A DNA stretch of 64,000 nucleotides, taken from positions 4,249,001 to 4,313,000 of the forward strand of contig NZ_CP107902.1 of assembly GCF_036013935.1 (NCBI RefSeq), in the 5' to 3' direction. Under the pieces are notes generated by a model, which had not been told where the DNA came from, did not search any database, and worked only from the letters and a program-made list of their open reading frames with translations. Below, one piece after another: positions 7,520-15,422 of this stretch. A program made the translations under genes and the position numbers. This stretch comes from Streptomyces sp. NBC_00461 (lineage in GTDB: Bacteria > Actinomycetota > Actinomycetes > Streptomycetales > Streptomycetaceae). How positions within the stretch are numbered: the first letter of the stretch is position 1; the number at the start of each line of letters is the position of its first letter.

Positions 7520-9028
7520 CTAGGCCGCCGCATTGAACGAGGACTGCCGCACGGTCACGCGCCGGGCAGCCGAAGCGGGGCTGCGTCGGCCGCGTGAGGC
7601 CGCGCTGCGCTTACGCCGCTCGGCCACCGGCGCGGTGATCGTCACGGGGATGCCGGAGGGGGTCTGGGCGCCGGTGATCCGGCTGAGTGCCTCTTCGCCG
7701 GAGCGGACCTGGGTGGTCTGGGGCACGATGCCGGCGGCCGTCATGAGCCGGGTCATGTCGCGGCGCTGGTTGGGGGTGACCAGAGTGACGACGCTGCCGG
7801 ACTCGCCGGCCCGCGCGGTACGGCCGCCGCGGTGGAGGTAGTCCTTGTGATCGGTCGGCGGGTCGACGTTGACGACAAGGTCGAGGTTGTCGACGTGGAT
7901 GCCGCGGGCGGCGACGTTGGTGGCGACGAGGACGGTGACGTGGCCGGTCTTGAACTGGGCCAGGGTCCGGGTGCGCTGCGGCTGCGACTTCCCGCCGTGC
8001 AGGGCGGCGGCCCGGACACCGCTGTTCAGCAGGTCCTGCGTCAGACGGTCGACGGCGTGCTTGGTGTCCAGGAACATGATCACCCTGCCCTCGCGCGCCG
8101 CGATCTCCGTCGTCGTCCGGTGCTTGTCGGCGCCGTGGACGTGCAGCACGTGATGCTCCATCGTGGTGACCGCGCCTGCGGACGGGTCGACGGAGTGGAC
8201 GACCGGATCGGTGAGGTAGCGGCGGACCAGCCGGTCGACGTTGCGGTCGAGGGTGGCCGAGAACAGCATCCGCTGGCCCTCGGGGCGGACCTGGTCCAAG
8301 AGCGAGGTGACCTGGGGCATGAAGCCCATGTCGGCCATCTGGTCGGCCTCGTCCAGGACGGTGATCGCGACCTGGTTCAGTCGGCAGTCACCGCGGTCGA
8401 TGAGGTCCTTGAGGCGGCCCGGCGTCGCGACGACGACCTCGGCGCCACCTCGCAGCGCATTGGCCTGCCTGCCGATCGACATTCCGCCGACGACCGTGGC
8501 CAGGCGCAGCTTGACCGAGCGGGCGTAGGGGGTGAGTGCGTCGGTCACCTGCTGGGCCAGCTCGCGGGTGGGAACAAGGATCAGGGCCAGCGGCTGGCGG
8601 GGCTCGGCGCGCTGTCCGGCGGTACGGGCCAGCAGGGCCAGGCCGAAGGCGAGGGTCTTGCCGGAGCCGGTGCGCCCGCGTCCCAGGGCGTCGCGGCCCG
8701 CGAGGGTGTTGGGCAGCGTCGCGCCCTGGATCGGGAACGGGACGCTCACGCCCTGCGCAGTGAGCGCGGCCAGCAACTGCTCGGGCATGTCGAGGTCCGC
8801 GAACGCCTCGACCGCGGGCAGCGCGGGAGTGATCGTTTCCGGCAGGGCGAACTCGCCCTGGACCGCTGCGGGCCGCCGGCCGTGGCCGTGGCCGCCAGAG
8901 CGGCTCGGACCCCCTGAACGGCTCGGGGCGAGGCGGTCGCCCCGCCCCGAACGGGCGCCGGAGCCGAAAGCGGGTCCGTCGGTGCGGCGGGGGCGGGAGG
9001 AGCGGCCGTTCGTACGTGTGGGGTTCAT
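7520..9028 (-). CDS. DEAD-box ATP-dependent RNA helicase
   Basis: Product of 502 residues. A basic Ser/Gly/Arg-rich N-terminus (about 1-70) precedes the helicase core: Q motif VPFPIQGATLP, Walker A GRTGSGKT (about 118), PTRELA, TPGR, DEAD in VLDEADQM (about 224), SAT, then in RecA domain 2 ATNVAARGIHVDNLD and HRGGRTARAGE. The C-terminal tail is basic. It unwinds RNA duplexes; the nearby cold-shock genes suggest a cold or RNA-structure stress role. AAGGAAGG just upstream of the ATG at 9028 sets the start. The upstream region to about 9290 would be a long leader. Confidence 0.93.
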   Translation of the reverse strand: MNPTRTNGRSSRPRRTDGPAFGSGARSGRGDRLAPSRSGGPSRSGGHGHGRRPAAVQGEFALPETITPALPAVEAFADLDMPEQLLAALTAQGVSVPFPIQGATLPNTLAGRDALGRGRTGSGKTLAFGLALLARTAGQRAEPRQPLALILVPTRELAQQVTDALTPYARSVKLRLATVVGGMSIGRQANALRGGAEVVVATPGRLKDLIDRGDCRLNQVAITVLDEADQMADMGFMPQVTSLLDQVRPEGQRMLFSATLDRNVDRLVRRYLTDPVVHSVDPSAGAVTTMEHHVLHVHGADKHRTTTEIAAREGRVIMFLDTKHAVDRLTQDLLNSGVRAAALHGGKSQPQRTRTLAQFKTGHVTVLVATNVAARGIHVDNLDLVVNVDPPTDHKDYLHRGGRTARAGESGSVVTLVTPNQRRDMTRLMTAAGIVPQTTQVRSGEEALSRITGAQTPSGIPVTITAPVAERRKRSAASRGRRSPASAARRVTVRQSSFNAAA

Positions 9029-9291
9029 CGAGAACCTTCCTTGATACGGCACGTATCAAGGAATTCCCGCAGCGGAAGAGCAGCGCGGGGGATCACAAGA
9101 ACGGGCCGAATGGAATGCGAATCTGGTTTGCAGCGAATCCGGTGCGAGGCACAGGCGATGAAATGGGTGACGTCATGTGGACGTGAAATCCCGGACGCCG
9201 ACGGGTGCAGCTCCGAAGAGGAGTGCATCCCTGGGTAAGGGGCTGCGGGCGGTGTTGTCCCACAGGTGGCACCACTGCGGGAAATGCCCGC

Positions 9292-9329
9292 AGCTGGGGC
9301 CCGCACCCCGAGGGATGCGGGCCCCAGCT
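9292..9329. terminator. Terminator of the cold-shock gene
   Basis: AGCTGGGGCCCGCA and TGCGGGCCCCAGCT form a perfect 14-bp stem with a ten-base loop, directly downstream of the minus-strand csp gene (stop at 9348). Confidence 0.75.
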
Positions 9330-9347
9330 ACAAAGTGCGCGTCAGTG

Positions 9348-9551
9348 TCAGGCGAGAACGATGTTCTCGGCCGTCGGACCCTTCTGACCCGGCGCGATGT
9401 CGAAGGTGACCTTCTGGCCTTCGAGCAGCTCACGGAAGCCCTGGGCGGCGATGTTCGAGAAGTGGGCGAACACGTCAGGGCCGCCACCGTCCTGCTCGAT
9501 GAAACCGAAACCCTTGGCTGCGTTGAACCACTTCACGGTGCCTGACGCCAT
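9348..9551 (-). CDS. Cold-shock protein, CspA family
   Basis: Product of 67 residues covering the whole single cold-shock domain: [20 protein letters not shown] with RNP-1 (KGFGFI), RNP-2 as VFAHF, and the C-terminal strand [10 protein letters not shown]. It binds single-stranded RNA/DNA and acts as an RNA chaperone. A GGAG-type ribosome site precedes the ATG. The roughly 250 bases upstream (9552-9803) contain no gene and are AT-richer than their surroundings, consistent with the long structured leaders common on csp genes. Confidence 0.95.
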   Translation of the reverse strand: MASGTVKWFNAAKGFGFIEQDGGGPDVFAHFSNIAAQGFRELLEGQKVTFDIAPGQKGPTAENIVLA

Positions 9552-9803
9552 GTCATATCTCCTTTTGGGGCAGTACGCCGGGACCCGCGATGCGCGGATA
9601 CCGGGTCGCCGCGATGATGCCCCGTCCGGAAAATGACCGGCAATACGCAAACGCTTCCAGTGGCCGAAAATACCGGCGAAGGCGCTCGAAGTTTTGGGAA
9701 CCACAACTGCAACTGAGATCAACAGTAGCATGCGGTAGCGGCCCGCGTACGATAAATAATTCCACTCTGTTAGTTGCGGTAAAAACACTCCCCGCGTGGC
9801 GCG

Positions 9804-9962
9804 TTAAACCCTCACCTCGCGGTCATAGATATTGATCCACCCGGCACGGAAGCCCGACGAGCTGATCGCGGAGTAGCGGGCGAAGACGTCCGCGCCGCCG
9901 CCGTCCTGGGCGATGGAGCCGAAGCCCTCTCCGCGTTGCCACTTCACAGATCCCGTAGCCAT
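9804..9962 (-). pseudogene. Truncated second cold-shock gene
   Basis: The frame reads MATGSVKWQRGEGFGSIAQD then GGGADVFARYSAISSSGFRA, followed by unrelated GWINIYDREVRV and a stop (52 codons). The FNAEK part of RNP-1 is deleted or altered (KWQRGEGFGSI) and the C-terminal two strands are lost. It is a decayed paralogue of the intact csp next to it. Confidence 0.65.
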
Positions 9963-10200
9963 GTCTCATGCCTTCCAGTCGATGAACGCCTCCCACGACA
10001 TGCGGAAGGCGGAGGTGATCGCCCCTGTCCGGCGGCAGCACAGCAGAATGCCCACGCCGACGACGTGGGCGAAGGGGAACTTCCGAACCATGACAGCTGA
10101 CGCAGACGCTAAACGTCCGCACAACCTGTCACCGCAGGAAGCGACCCATGCGCCACACCCCCGCGTGTGCGGGACCCCCCGGTACCTGGCGGGCGCCACC

Positions 10201-10539
10201 TCAGACTGTGGGCGGTGAATTGACCGACTCGGCGGCACGGCGGTATTCGGCGTTGATGCGCCGGGCCTCTTCGAGCTGGTCTTCGAGGATGATGATGCGG
10301 CAGGCGGCCTCGATGGGGGTGCCCTGGTCGACGAGCTCCCGCGCGCGGGCCGCGATGCGCAGCTGGTAGCGGGAGTATCGGCGGTGTCCGCCCTCGGAGC
10401 GGAGCGGGGTGATCAGCCGGGCTTCGCCGATGGCGCGGAGGAAGCCCTGGGTGGTATCGAGCATCTCGGCGGCCCGGCCCATGGTGTAGGCGGGGTAGTC
10501 GTCGTCATCGAGACGGCCGAACGAGTCGTCTGCTGTCAT
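10201..10539 (-). CDS. MerR-type HTH transcriptional regulator
   Basis: Product of 112 residues. After an acidic N-terminus comes a MerR winged helix: YTMGRAAEMLDTTQGFLRAI, then RLITPLRSEGGHRRYSRYQL, and a C-terminal helix (IIILEDQLEEARRINAEYRR) likely to form the dimer coiled coil. No effector-binding domain or metal-binding cysteines. The ATG at 10539 follows AGAGAGGTG. Target unknown; a perfect hairpin lies just upstream. Confidence 0.8.
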   Translation of the reverse strand: MTADDSFGRLDDDDYPAYTMGRAAEMLDTTQGFLRAIGEARLITPLRSEGGHRRYSRYQLRIAARARELVDQGTPIEAACRIIILEDQLEEARRINAEYRRAAESVNSPPTV

Positions 10540-10564
10540 TGCACCTCTCTGTGAAACGCGTGGA

Positions 10565-10596
10565 GGGGCCCTGGTGCCGTATGGCACCAGGGCCCC
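10565..10596. terminator. Strong hairpin upstream of merR-type gene
   Basis: GGGGCCCTGGTGCC and GGCACCAGGGCCCC form a 14-bp perfect stem with a GTAT loop. It could terminate transcription arriving from 10.6-11.2 kb or be a leader structure of the regulator mRNA; sequence alone does not decide. Confidence 0.5.
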
Positions 10597-10601
10597 GAAG
10601 G

Positions 10602-11168
10602 AACTGCTACACCATCTGCCGGCCCTAGTACTGCGCCGGCCTTCTGTTTCCGCGCGCCCACCTGGGAGAGGGCGGGGAATGCGGGGATCGCGGTTGCTTG
10701 ACCGGAGACCACCTCACTATCGATGTCCTGCGGTACCCGGACCCAAGACTTCCGGCCGGGCGATCCTGATGGCGCTCAACTCCTCCGTTCTTCCCTCTGG
10801 ATGAGCTACTTACCAAACGGGAACTGCGTACTGCTGGTACTGCGAACGGCGTGTGGCCTCGAACAGCGCCACTCTTCGGCAGCCAGCCCCGTCGCCCGTC
10901 CTGCGTCTGCTCTGGCTTGGAACCCCACTGCCGAACTTCCCGGTGCGCGCGTCCGCAGCCGACGCCTTCACCGAGGTACTGCTCACTGATTTCACTGCTG
11001 GGTACTGCGAACTGCACTTACGCGTATTGCCACTGCGGTACTGCTCACGGCGACCCCTCATCACTGCGGGCCACCCGGTCCGGCCGTCAGTCCCGTCGCC
11101 GTCCGTCAACAACCCTGGCTTCGGAACTCCACCACCGCACCGTCCTGCGAACTGCGTGTACTGCTGCC
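10602..11168. repeat. Array of short dispersed (T/C/A)ACTGC(G/T) repeats
   Basis: This 570-bp stretch carries about 17 copies of a heptamer of form (G)(T/A/C)ACTGC(G/T), mostly GTACTGC, AACTGCG or CACTGC, often 8-11 bases apart and all in the same orientation. The densest part is 10976-11080. No recognisable protein is encoded on either strand between 10540 and 11560. Iteron-like replication sites, regulator-binding arrays and a decayed simple repeat are all possible. Confidence 0.5.
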
Positions 11169-11561
11169 CGGCAGTTCGTCTCTGCCGGGCCTTGCTTGAT
11201 CTCGGCTACGAGAGAAACCATAACCACACCACCGCTCAATGTCTACTCTGGCTGACACAGATTTTTGTGCGCTGGTCAGAGAGATAGTCGTCCTCGACCA
11301 AAGAAGGGGCAGGCGGCGACCCCACTCCAGCCGGGGCACCCGCTCCAAGCAGTGCCGTTACGCCGCCTCGACTCCGGCGAGCACCACAGCCTCCCCGCCT
11401 GACTGCATGGGAGATCGGCCAGGCACGCTCCACAGCCAGGGCCAGGTGCGGTTAACGCGCCGCAGGCCGGGGCACAGCACCGGGCAGACAGGACCGGCAT
11501 TGACGATCCAGAGACCAGGGTGACCGGATGGACACGATGAGCGTCAACGTCGCATCCGTCC
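11169..11561. other. No gene recognised
   Basis: Open frames exist on both strands but none has recognisable motifs or a plausible start with a ribosome site. It continues the repeat-rich non-coding area toward the broken ATPase gene. Confidence 0.4.
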
Positions 11562-11929
11562 GCTCCGCGACGTCGCCGGCGCACGCGAGAGCACCCGGGA
11601 TTTCCTCGGAGGTCTCTCACAGCCGACGATCCCAGCCGAGACCGCCGATACCGTGATCCTCGTCGTCTCGGAGCTCGTCACCAACGCCCTGCGCCAGGGC
11701 GGCGGCACTGGACCTGACCACGGACCCGGACAGCATCGAGGTGGCCGTGGCCCACGCCGACGGCCACCGGCGCACCAGGGTGAACGTCGCTTCCTTCATC
11801 TCCGACTTCTGCGGCACGGACCTGAGCACGGAGAAGGGCCTGCGGGAGGCGCTGACACGTGCGACGGACACCCCGTCGAGGTCGAGCAGCAACGTCCTAT
11901 CGTTGACCAAGCCCGCGGCTCCTGCGTGA
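11562..11929 (+). pseudogene. Broken RsbW-like ATP-binding regulator (HATPase_c_2)
   Basis: The frame begins with DVAGARESTRDFLGGL and reaches TVILVVSELVTNALRQGGG, the N-box helix of the anti-sigma-factor type kinases abundant in Streptomyces. A deletion then shifts the frame; ALDLTTDPDSIEVAVAHADG continues the family in the next frame. The G-box ending (GGxGWPMV...) is not found. About 290 bases follow before the next gene with nothing recognisable. Confidence 0.6.
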
Positions 11930-12234
11930 TCGTTCTGCGTCGAGAACAGAAATGATCAGGTATGACCACGGGCGCTCTGCATTCGGATGCCGACAACCAC
12001 CACGACCGTCACCATCGTGACGACAGGTCAGCACCGCCAGCGAGTACAGGGCTCAAGTTCGAAGACCCGTCAAACGCCCCGATATCCGTAACCCCGAAAC
12101 TGCCCGGCGGGCTGTATCCGGGAGTATCCTGAAATTACCGAGGACATTTCGCATAAGAGTTTCTGAGCTCCTGTCGTTCTCGGCGATTCACAACACCGGG
12201 CCGGTGTACACCGGCCCGGGGACAGGTCCGCGTC

Positions 12235-12783
12235 ATGACCGCGACCATTCTGTATACGTCGGCGGTCGAGGAGCGGACCTTTTCGCTGCCGCTGCGTCTC
12301 GCGCTCGCCTCAACGGACACCCCTGGTGCTCTTCTGGACGGCGCCTGGTGGCCCCGCTCCCGCGACCTGGCGGCGGAACTTCCTGCGTTGGCAGCGGTGC
12401 TGGATCCCCTTTGGGGGCGCATCACGCATGTCACGGTGAACCCGACCCTGTGGCCGGTCATCCCACGGAAGGTGCCCGTTGATGGGCACGTGATGAGCGT
12501 CGGCTGGTTCAAGGCCGAACAAGACCCCCACAAGCTGTTGCTGCTCTCCTACACCGTCGGCCGCTGGGACCTGCTGGTGATTCCGCCGCAGACGGATCCG
12601 GCCATCGCCGCCTGGCTGATGACCGCGGCCACCGGTCCGCTGCGCAGCCACACAGCGAGTGATCTGCTGGAGAGGGCCGAATTCCAACGGATCGTGAGAG
12701 AAGCCGACCAGGCCCGAGAAGCAGTCTGGGACTCCGAGGGCGGCCGTGGCGCCCGTGTGACCGCGCCAGCACGCTCAGCGTGA
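12235..12783 (+). CDS. DUF5994 family protein
   Basis: Product of 182 residues, soluble. It carries the family signature: LDGAWWPRSRDLAAELP, LDPLWGRITHVTVN, DGHVMSVGWFKAEQDPH and VGRWDLLVIPP. A divergent paralogue is at 55827-56339, outside the third repeat, so one copy is inside the island and one beyond it. Function is unknown; in Streptomyces such proteins commonly sit near stress-regulator genes. The ATG at 12235 follows GGGGACAGG. Confidence 0.8.
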   Translation: MTATILYTSAVEERTFSLPLRLALASTDTPGALLDGAWWPRSRDLAAELPALAAVLDPLWGRITHVTVNPTLWPVIPRKVPVDGHVMSVGWFKAEQDPHKLLLLSYTVGRWDLLVIPPQTDPAIAAWLMTAATGPLRSHTASDLLERAEFQRIVREADQAREAVWDSEGGRGARVTAPARSA

Positions 12784-12791
12784 TCCCCGAA

Positions 12792-12819
12792 ACGGCCCCG
12801 GTGAAACCGCCGGGGCCGT
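12792..12819. terminator. Terminator of the DUF5994 gene
   Basis: ACGGCCCCGG and CCGGGGCCGT form a 10-bp stem 8 bases after the stop, followed by CCTTTC. Confidence 0.7.
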
Positions 12820-13301
12820 CCTTTCAGGCGCAACACGTGAGAGTGCGCAACCCACAATCCACGGTACACCTGCAGGCAGTTTCCGACGTGATTCCATAGG
12901 CTGACGCGAAGCATGAGCACATTCTGCTCGGCCTCAAGCACCGACGACCGGGCCCAGCAGCCGGCAGCGCCCGGCTAGCCTGCAGTGTCAGGAGGCTGAC
13001 CTGCGAAAACGTCCACTGGCCCAACTCCCGGGCCAAGGGAGCGAGCCCTGCTACTCCTCCAAAGCATGTGCGGTGCTCAATGGAACCCGACTGGGCGACG
13101 GAGCTTCATAGACACCTCCTGCCGGCTCTCGAAGACCGTTCCCAAGGCCTCAGTTGGGAACCTGATGGGAACAGCAGGACAGAGAAAGCCCGCGAAGGAT
13201 CGCGAAAGATCACTCCCCCGCCTTCCTCATCAGGCCGCTGACCTGCGAGAACAGCGAAACATCAAGCCGGACAAGGAAAGACAAGTAACCTTATGATCAT
13301 G
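12820..13301. other. Right flank of segment A, no gene
   Basis: No credible coding region. The stretch includes an inverted GTTCCCA at 13138 and the TGGGAAC pair at 13155 and 13166, which mirror the pair beside the tRNA, and ends at the att core. It appears to be the arm region of an integrated element. Confidence 0.5.
13138..13172. repeat. TGGGAAC arm-type repeats at the right end of segment A
   Basis: GTTCCCA at 13138-13144 faces TGGGAAC at 13155-13161 and 13166-13172. The last two are 11 bases apart, exactly as at 5571/5582. The shared motif and spacing at both borders support segment A being a single integrated unit. Confidence 0.5.
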
Positions 13302-13344
13302 CTCCTAAAGCGGGTGTCGCAGGTTCGAATCCTGCCGGGGGCAC
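13302..13344. repeat. att core, copy 2
   Basis: Forty-three bases identical to the tRNA-Arg 3' part at 5459-5501, here without any tRNA 5' half. It separates segment A from an integrase remnant and is read as the right end of A and left end of B. Confidence 0.85.
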
Positions 13345-13350
13345 ACAACT

Positions 13351-13392
13351 AAGGGCCAGTTCAGAGGCTTGATCCTCTCGAACTGGCCCTTT
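13351..13392. terminator. Perfect hairpin next to att copy 2
   Basis: AAGGGCCAGTTC and GAACTGGCCCTTT flank an inner AGAGG/CCTCT stem, giving a near-continuous 17-bp stem 6 bases after the core. It probably ended the tRNA transcript when this segment was directly attached to the tRNA. Confidence 0.65.
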
Positions 13393-13407
13393 CGCATGAT
13401 CACGGCC

Positions 13408-13425
13408 GTGCCACACCCGTGCCAC
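13408..13425. repeat. Paired GTGCCAC repeats (arm sites of a second integrase type)
   Basis: GTGCCAC occurs at 13408 and 13419, 11 bases apart, between att copy 2 and the integrase C-terminus. The spacing equals that of the TGGGAAC pairs but the motif differs, suggesting an unrelated integrase specificity using the same tRNA core. Confidence 0.45.
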
Positions 13426-13433
13426 AAAGCCCG

Positions 13434-13625
13434 CTAGGAGTTCGCTTCACCCCGTTCCTTGCGGATCATCGAACCGAGCCGATCGGCGATCTCGCGGTCA
13501 CGGCCGTTGACCATGTGCTGATAGATCAGTGCCGCCCTAGGTGTGCTGTGGCCCATCCTCGTCATCAGCTCACGCAGACCCGCGCCGGACGCGGCAAGAG
13601 TGTTCCCCGTGTGCCGCAATCGACA
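13434..13625 (-). pseudogene. C-terminal remnant of tyrosine integrase
   Basis: The frame RLRHTGNTLAASGAGLRELM, MGHSTPRAALIYQH and DREIADRLGSMIR holds the catalytic R-H (box II RLRHT), the second His (MGHS) and the nucleophile Tyr (IYQH) of phage-type integrases. The N-terminal two thirds are missing. The 3' end points at the att core 90 bases away, the standard arrangement for Streptomyces integrative elements. Confidence 0.8.
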
Positions 13626-13732
13626 CCAGACCCGTACCGGCCAGGCAGTTGTTACAGGTTTCTCTACCTCATCAAGCACCCGTCGTCGCTACGCCGACCG
13701 CCGAGTTCGAGACAGCCGTACAGACCTGGCGA

Positions 13733-14140
13733 TCACACGAGGCATCGGCCGAGCAGCCACCGCGCCCTGTGCGCGGACAGGGTCAGCTCGTCCTCGTCCC
13801 CGGCGTCGATCACCAGCACCACCTCATCGCTCGGCCAGCGAGAGGCCAGGTCCCGCAGGGTGACAGGCCTGTAGCAGGGCACCTGAGGAAAGGCACTGCG
13901 TAGCCGTTCCTCGGAGGTGAAGACCATGACCGCGGGGACGTCGTTGACGCTTTCGATCACCGGCAGCACAAGCCGCACAAGTTCACTGCGGTCACGCGTG
14001 TATCGGATGCCGCCGATCGCGGGAATCAGCACGTCACAGCCGGCCAGTGCTTCCAGCGCCCGCAGGTCCACCGCGGTGGACAGGTCTTGCAGAGCCTTCC
14101 GCGCCACCGATTCGAAAACCTCTGCCGGGATCTCAGTCAT
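13733..14140 (-). CDS. SseB-like protein
   Basis: Product of 135 residues (ATG at 14140, AGGG upstream). It has the SseB N-terminal-domain pattern: DVLIPAIGG, DVPAVMVFTSEERLRSAFP and a stretch of beta/alpha repeats ending EVVLVIDAGDEDELTLSAH. SseB-type proteins in actinobacteria are of unknown function, often linked to secretion or toxin loci. The frame stays open upstream to 14215, but that part is unlike protein. Confidence 0.5.
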   Translation of the reverse strand: MTEIPAEVFESVARKALQDLSTAVDLRALEALAGCDVLIPAIGGIRYTRDRSELVRLVLPVIESVNDVPAVMVFTSEERLRSAFPQVPCYRPVTLRDLASRWPSDEVVLVIDAGDEDELTLSAHRARWLLGRCLV

Positions 14141-14360
14141 AGCGCCGCACCCTTTACACGGAACCGCCCGCGGGACGACGGATCGTCGGGAGGCGCGTAC
14201 CCACGATCGGTCCAATCATGCGTGAGTTCGAGCGCCGTCCGGGCCGTCCGGGGGCCGTAAAAGGGCGCTCAACGACGACCAACGCTGACAACCACCGACA
14301 GCCAAGTCGGAGGTCGCAGGGTTGATCGATAACACGTTCGCAGGTCAGAGACCCGGCTCT

Positions 14361-14636
14361 TCACTTCTTCGGCTGCTGACCGTCTTGCCGTCCCTCAAGC
14401 ACAACCAAAGAGCCATCCTGCTCGAACCGCAGCACGCGGGGCCGGGGAGCTTCCTGGGCTGAGACCGGCTCAGGATGAAGCTCTCCGTAGCGCTGATGGT
14501 AAAGATCAACCGCTTCGTGGAGCGGGCATCCTTGTGCCTCACGAATCGCCTTCACTGCGAGGATGGTGCGCCCTTCCAGAATGTCGCGATCTACACTCTC
14601 CGGCAGTTCTGCCACACGTCCTCCCTGGTCCGGCAT
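14361..14636 (-). CDS. Small L7/L12-C-terminus-like protein
   Basis: Product of 91 residues starting MPDQGGRVAELPESVDRDIL. The middle, ILEGRTILAVKAIREAQG followed by CPLHEAVDLYHQRY, follows the pattern of the ribosomal L7/L12 C-terminal fold (x-GRKIxAIKxxRExTGLGLKEAKDxV), found also in small stand-alone actinobacterial proteins. Function unknown. About 500 bases without a gene lie upstream. Confidence 0.5.
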   Translation of the reverse strand: MPDQGGRVAELPESVDRDILEGRTILAVKAIREAQGCPLHEAVDLYHQRYGELHPEPVSAQEAPRPRVLRFEQDGSLVVLEGRQDGQQPKK

Positions 14637-15143
14637 CGCAGTAGAGCAACCGCGGCTCCTCCGGTCAACTGAGTTGAGCAGCCGACCACGGAAGCCCTCG
14701 GCCGTGCCACTCTCGTGCCAGAACGGACGGGGACTCACGGGGACTTGGGGTTCGCCGGGGCCAGGCCAGTGCGCCGACGTCCGCCCGAGGTAGGTAATCC
14801 GCTGGTCACGCCCATGATTGCCCAACCTCGCTCCTAAAGCGGGCGCCGCCATACCTGGGGCTGCGGGCCATGTCCCAGCGCCTGGCCCGCGTGGGAGGCC
14901 GGCTGAGTATCGGCCGCAGCGAGGACGGCGGGGCACCGTGCAGGCGTGGGCGGCGGAACCGCCACGGTGACCAGCCCGGCGCCGGACTGCTGAGTCCAGG
15001 GCCACCGCAGCGGCGATCCGCACGATCGAGCGATGTGATCACCCGTTCGTGAGTTCTTCCGGACTCACGCCGGGTGTGACGCGATGCTCGGAGGGACGGC
15101 GCGTGACCGGCGCCGCCCGGATGGGCTGTGGGTGGGGAAGAGC
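14637..15143. other. No gene; contains a partial att core
   Basis: No credible gene in about 500 bases. At 14831-14843 the first 13 bases of the att core (CTCCTAAAGCGGG) reappear and then diverge. This may be the scar of an imperfect excision or older insertion, or chance. Confidence 0.35.
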
Positions 15144-15422
15144 ATGACGCGAGAAACGGGACGGCGCGAAAGCCTGGACGGGCAGGCGTTGCTGCTGGTG
15201 GCCGGGCTGGCCGATCTGGCCGTGAGCACGCTGGGTTCGGCCGTCGGCGCGGTACGGGGGCTGTTGCGCCGCTCGGACGCCGCGGAGCTCGCCGCGCAGG
15301 CCGAGCACGACCTCGCGGCGCGTGGGCGCCTGGTGCTGGACCGGTACGCGGCCGTGCCTCCGGCTCACCTGGAGATCCTCGCCCGGCGCGTGTCGGCTCG
15401 GAAGAGCGCCGATGATGACTGA
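15144..15422 (+). CDS. Small protein preceding polyprenyl synthase
   Basis: Product of 92 residues with a hydrophobic stretch (ALLLVAGLADLAVSTLGSAV, residues about 15-34) and a charged C-terminal helix (AAELAAQAEHDLAARGRLVL). Not recognised. It overlaps the next gene by 11 bases, so the two are probably translationally coupled. A membrane anchor or partner of the prenyl enzymes is a guess from context. Confidence 0.6.
   Translation: MTRETGRRESLDGQALLLVAGLADLAVSTLGSAVGAVRGLLRRSDAAELAAQAEHDLAARGRLVLDRYAAVPPAHLEILARRVSARKSADDD

Noticed and set aside
10024..10200. A CRISPR-like or further csp element near the GTGTGCGGG sequence
   Set aside because: Only a single short G-rich motif, with no regularly spaced repeats and no cas genes.
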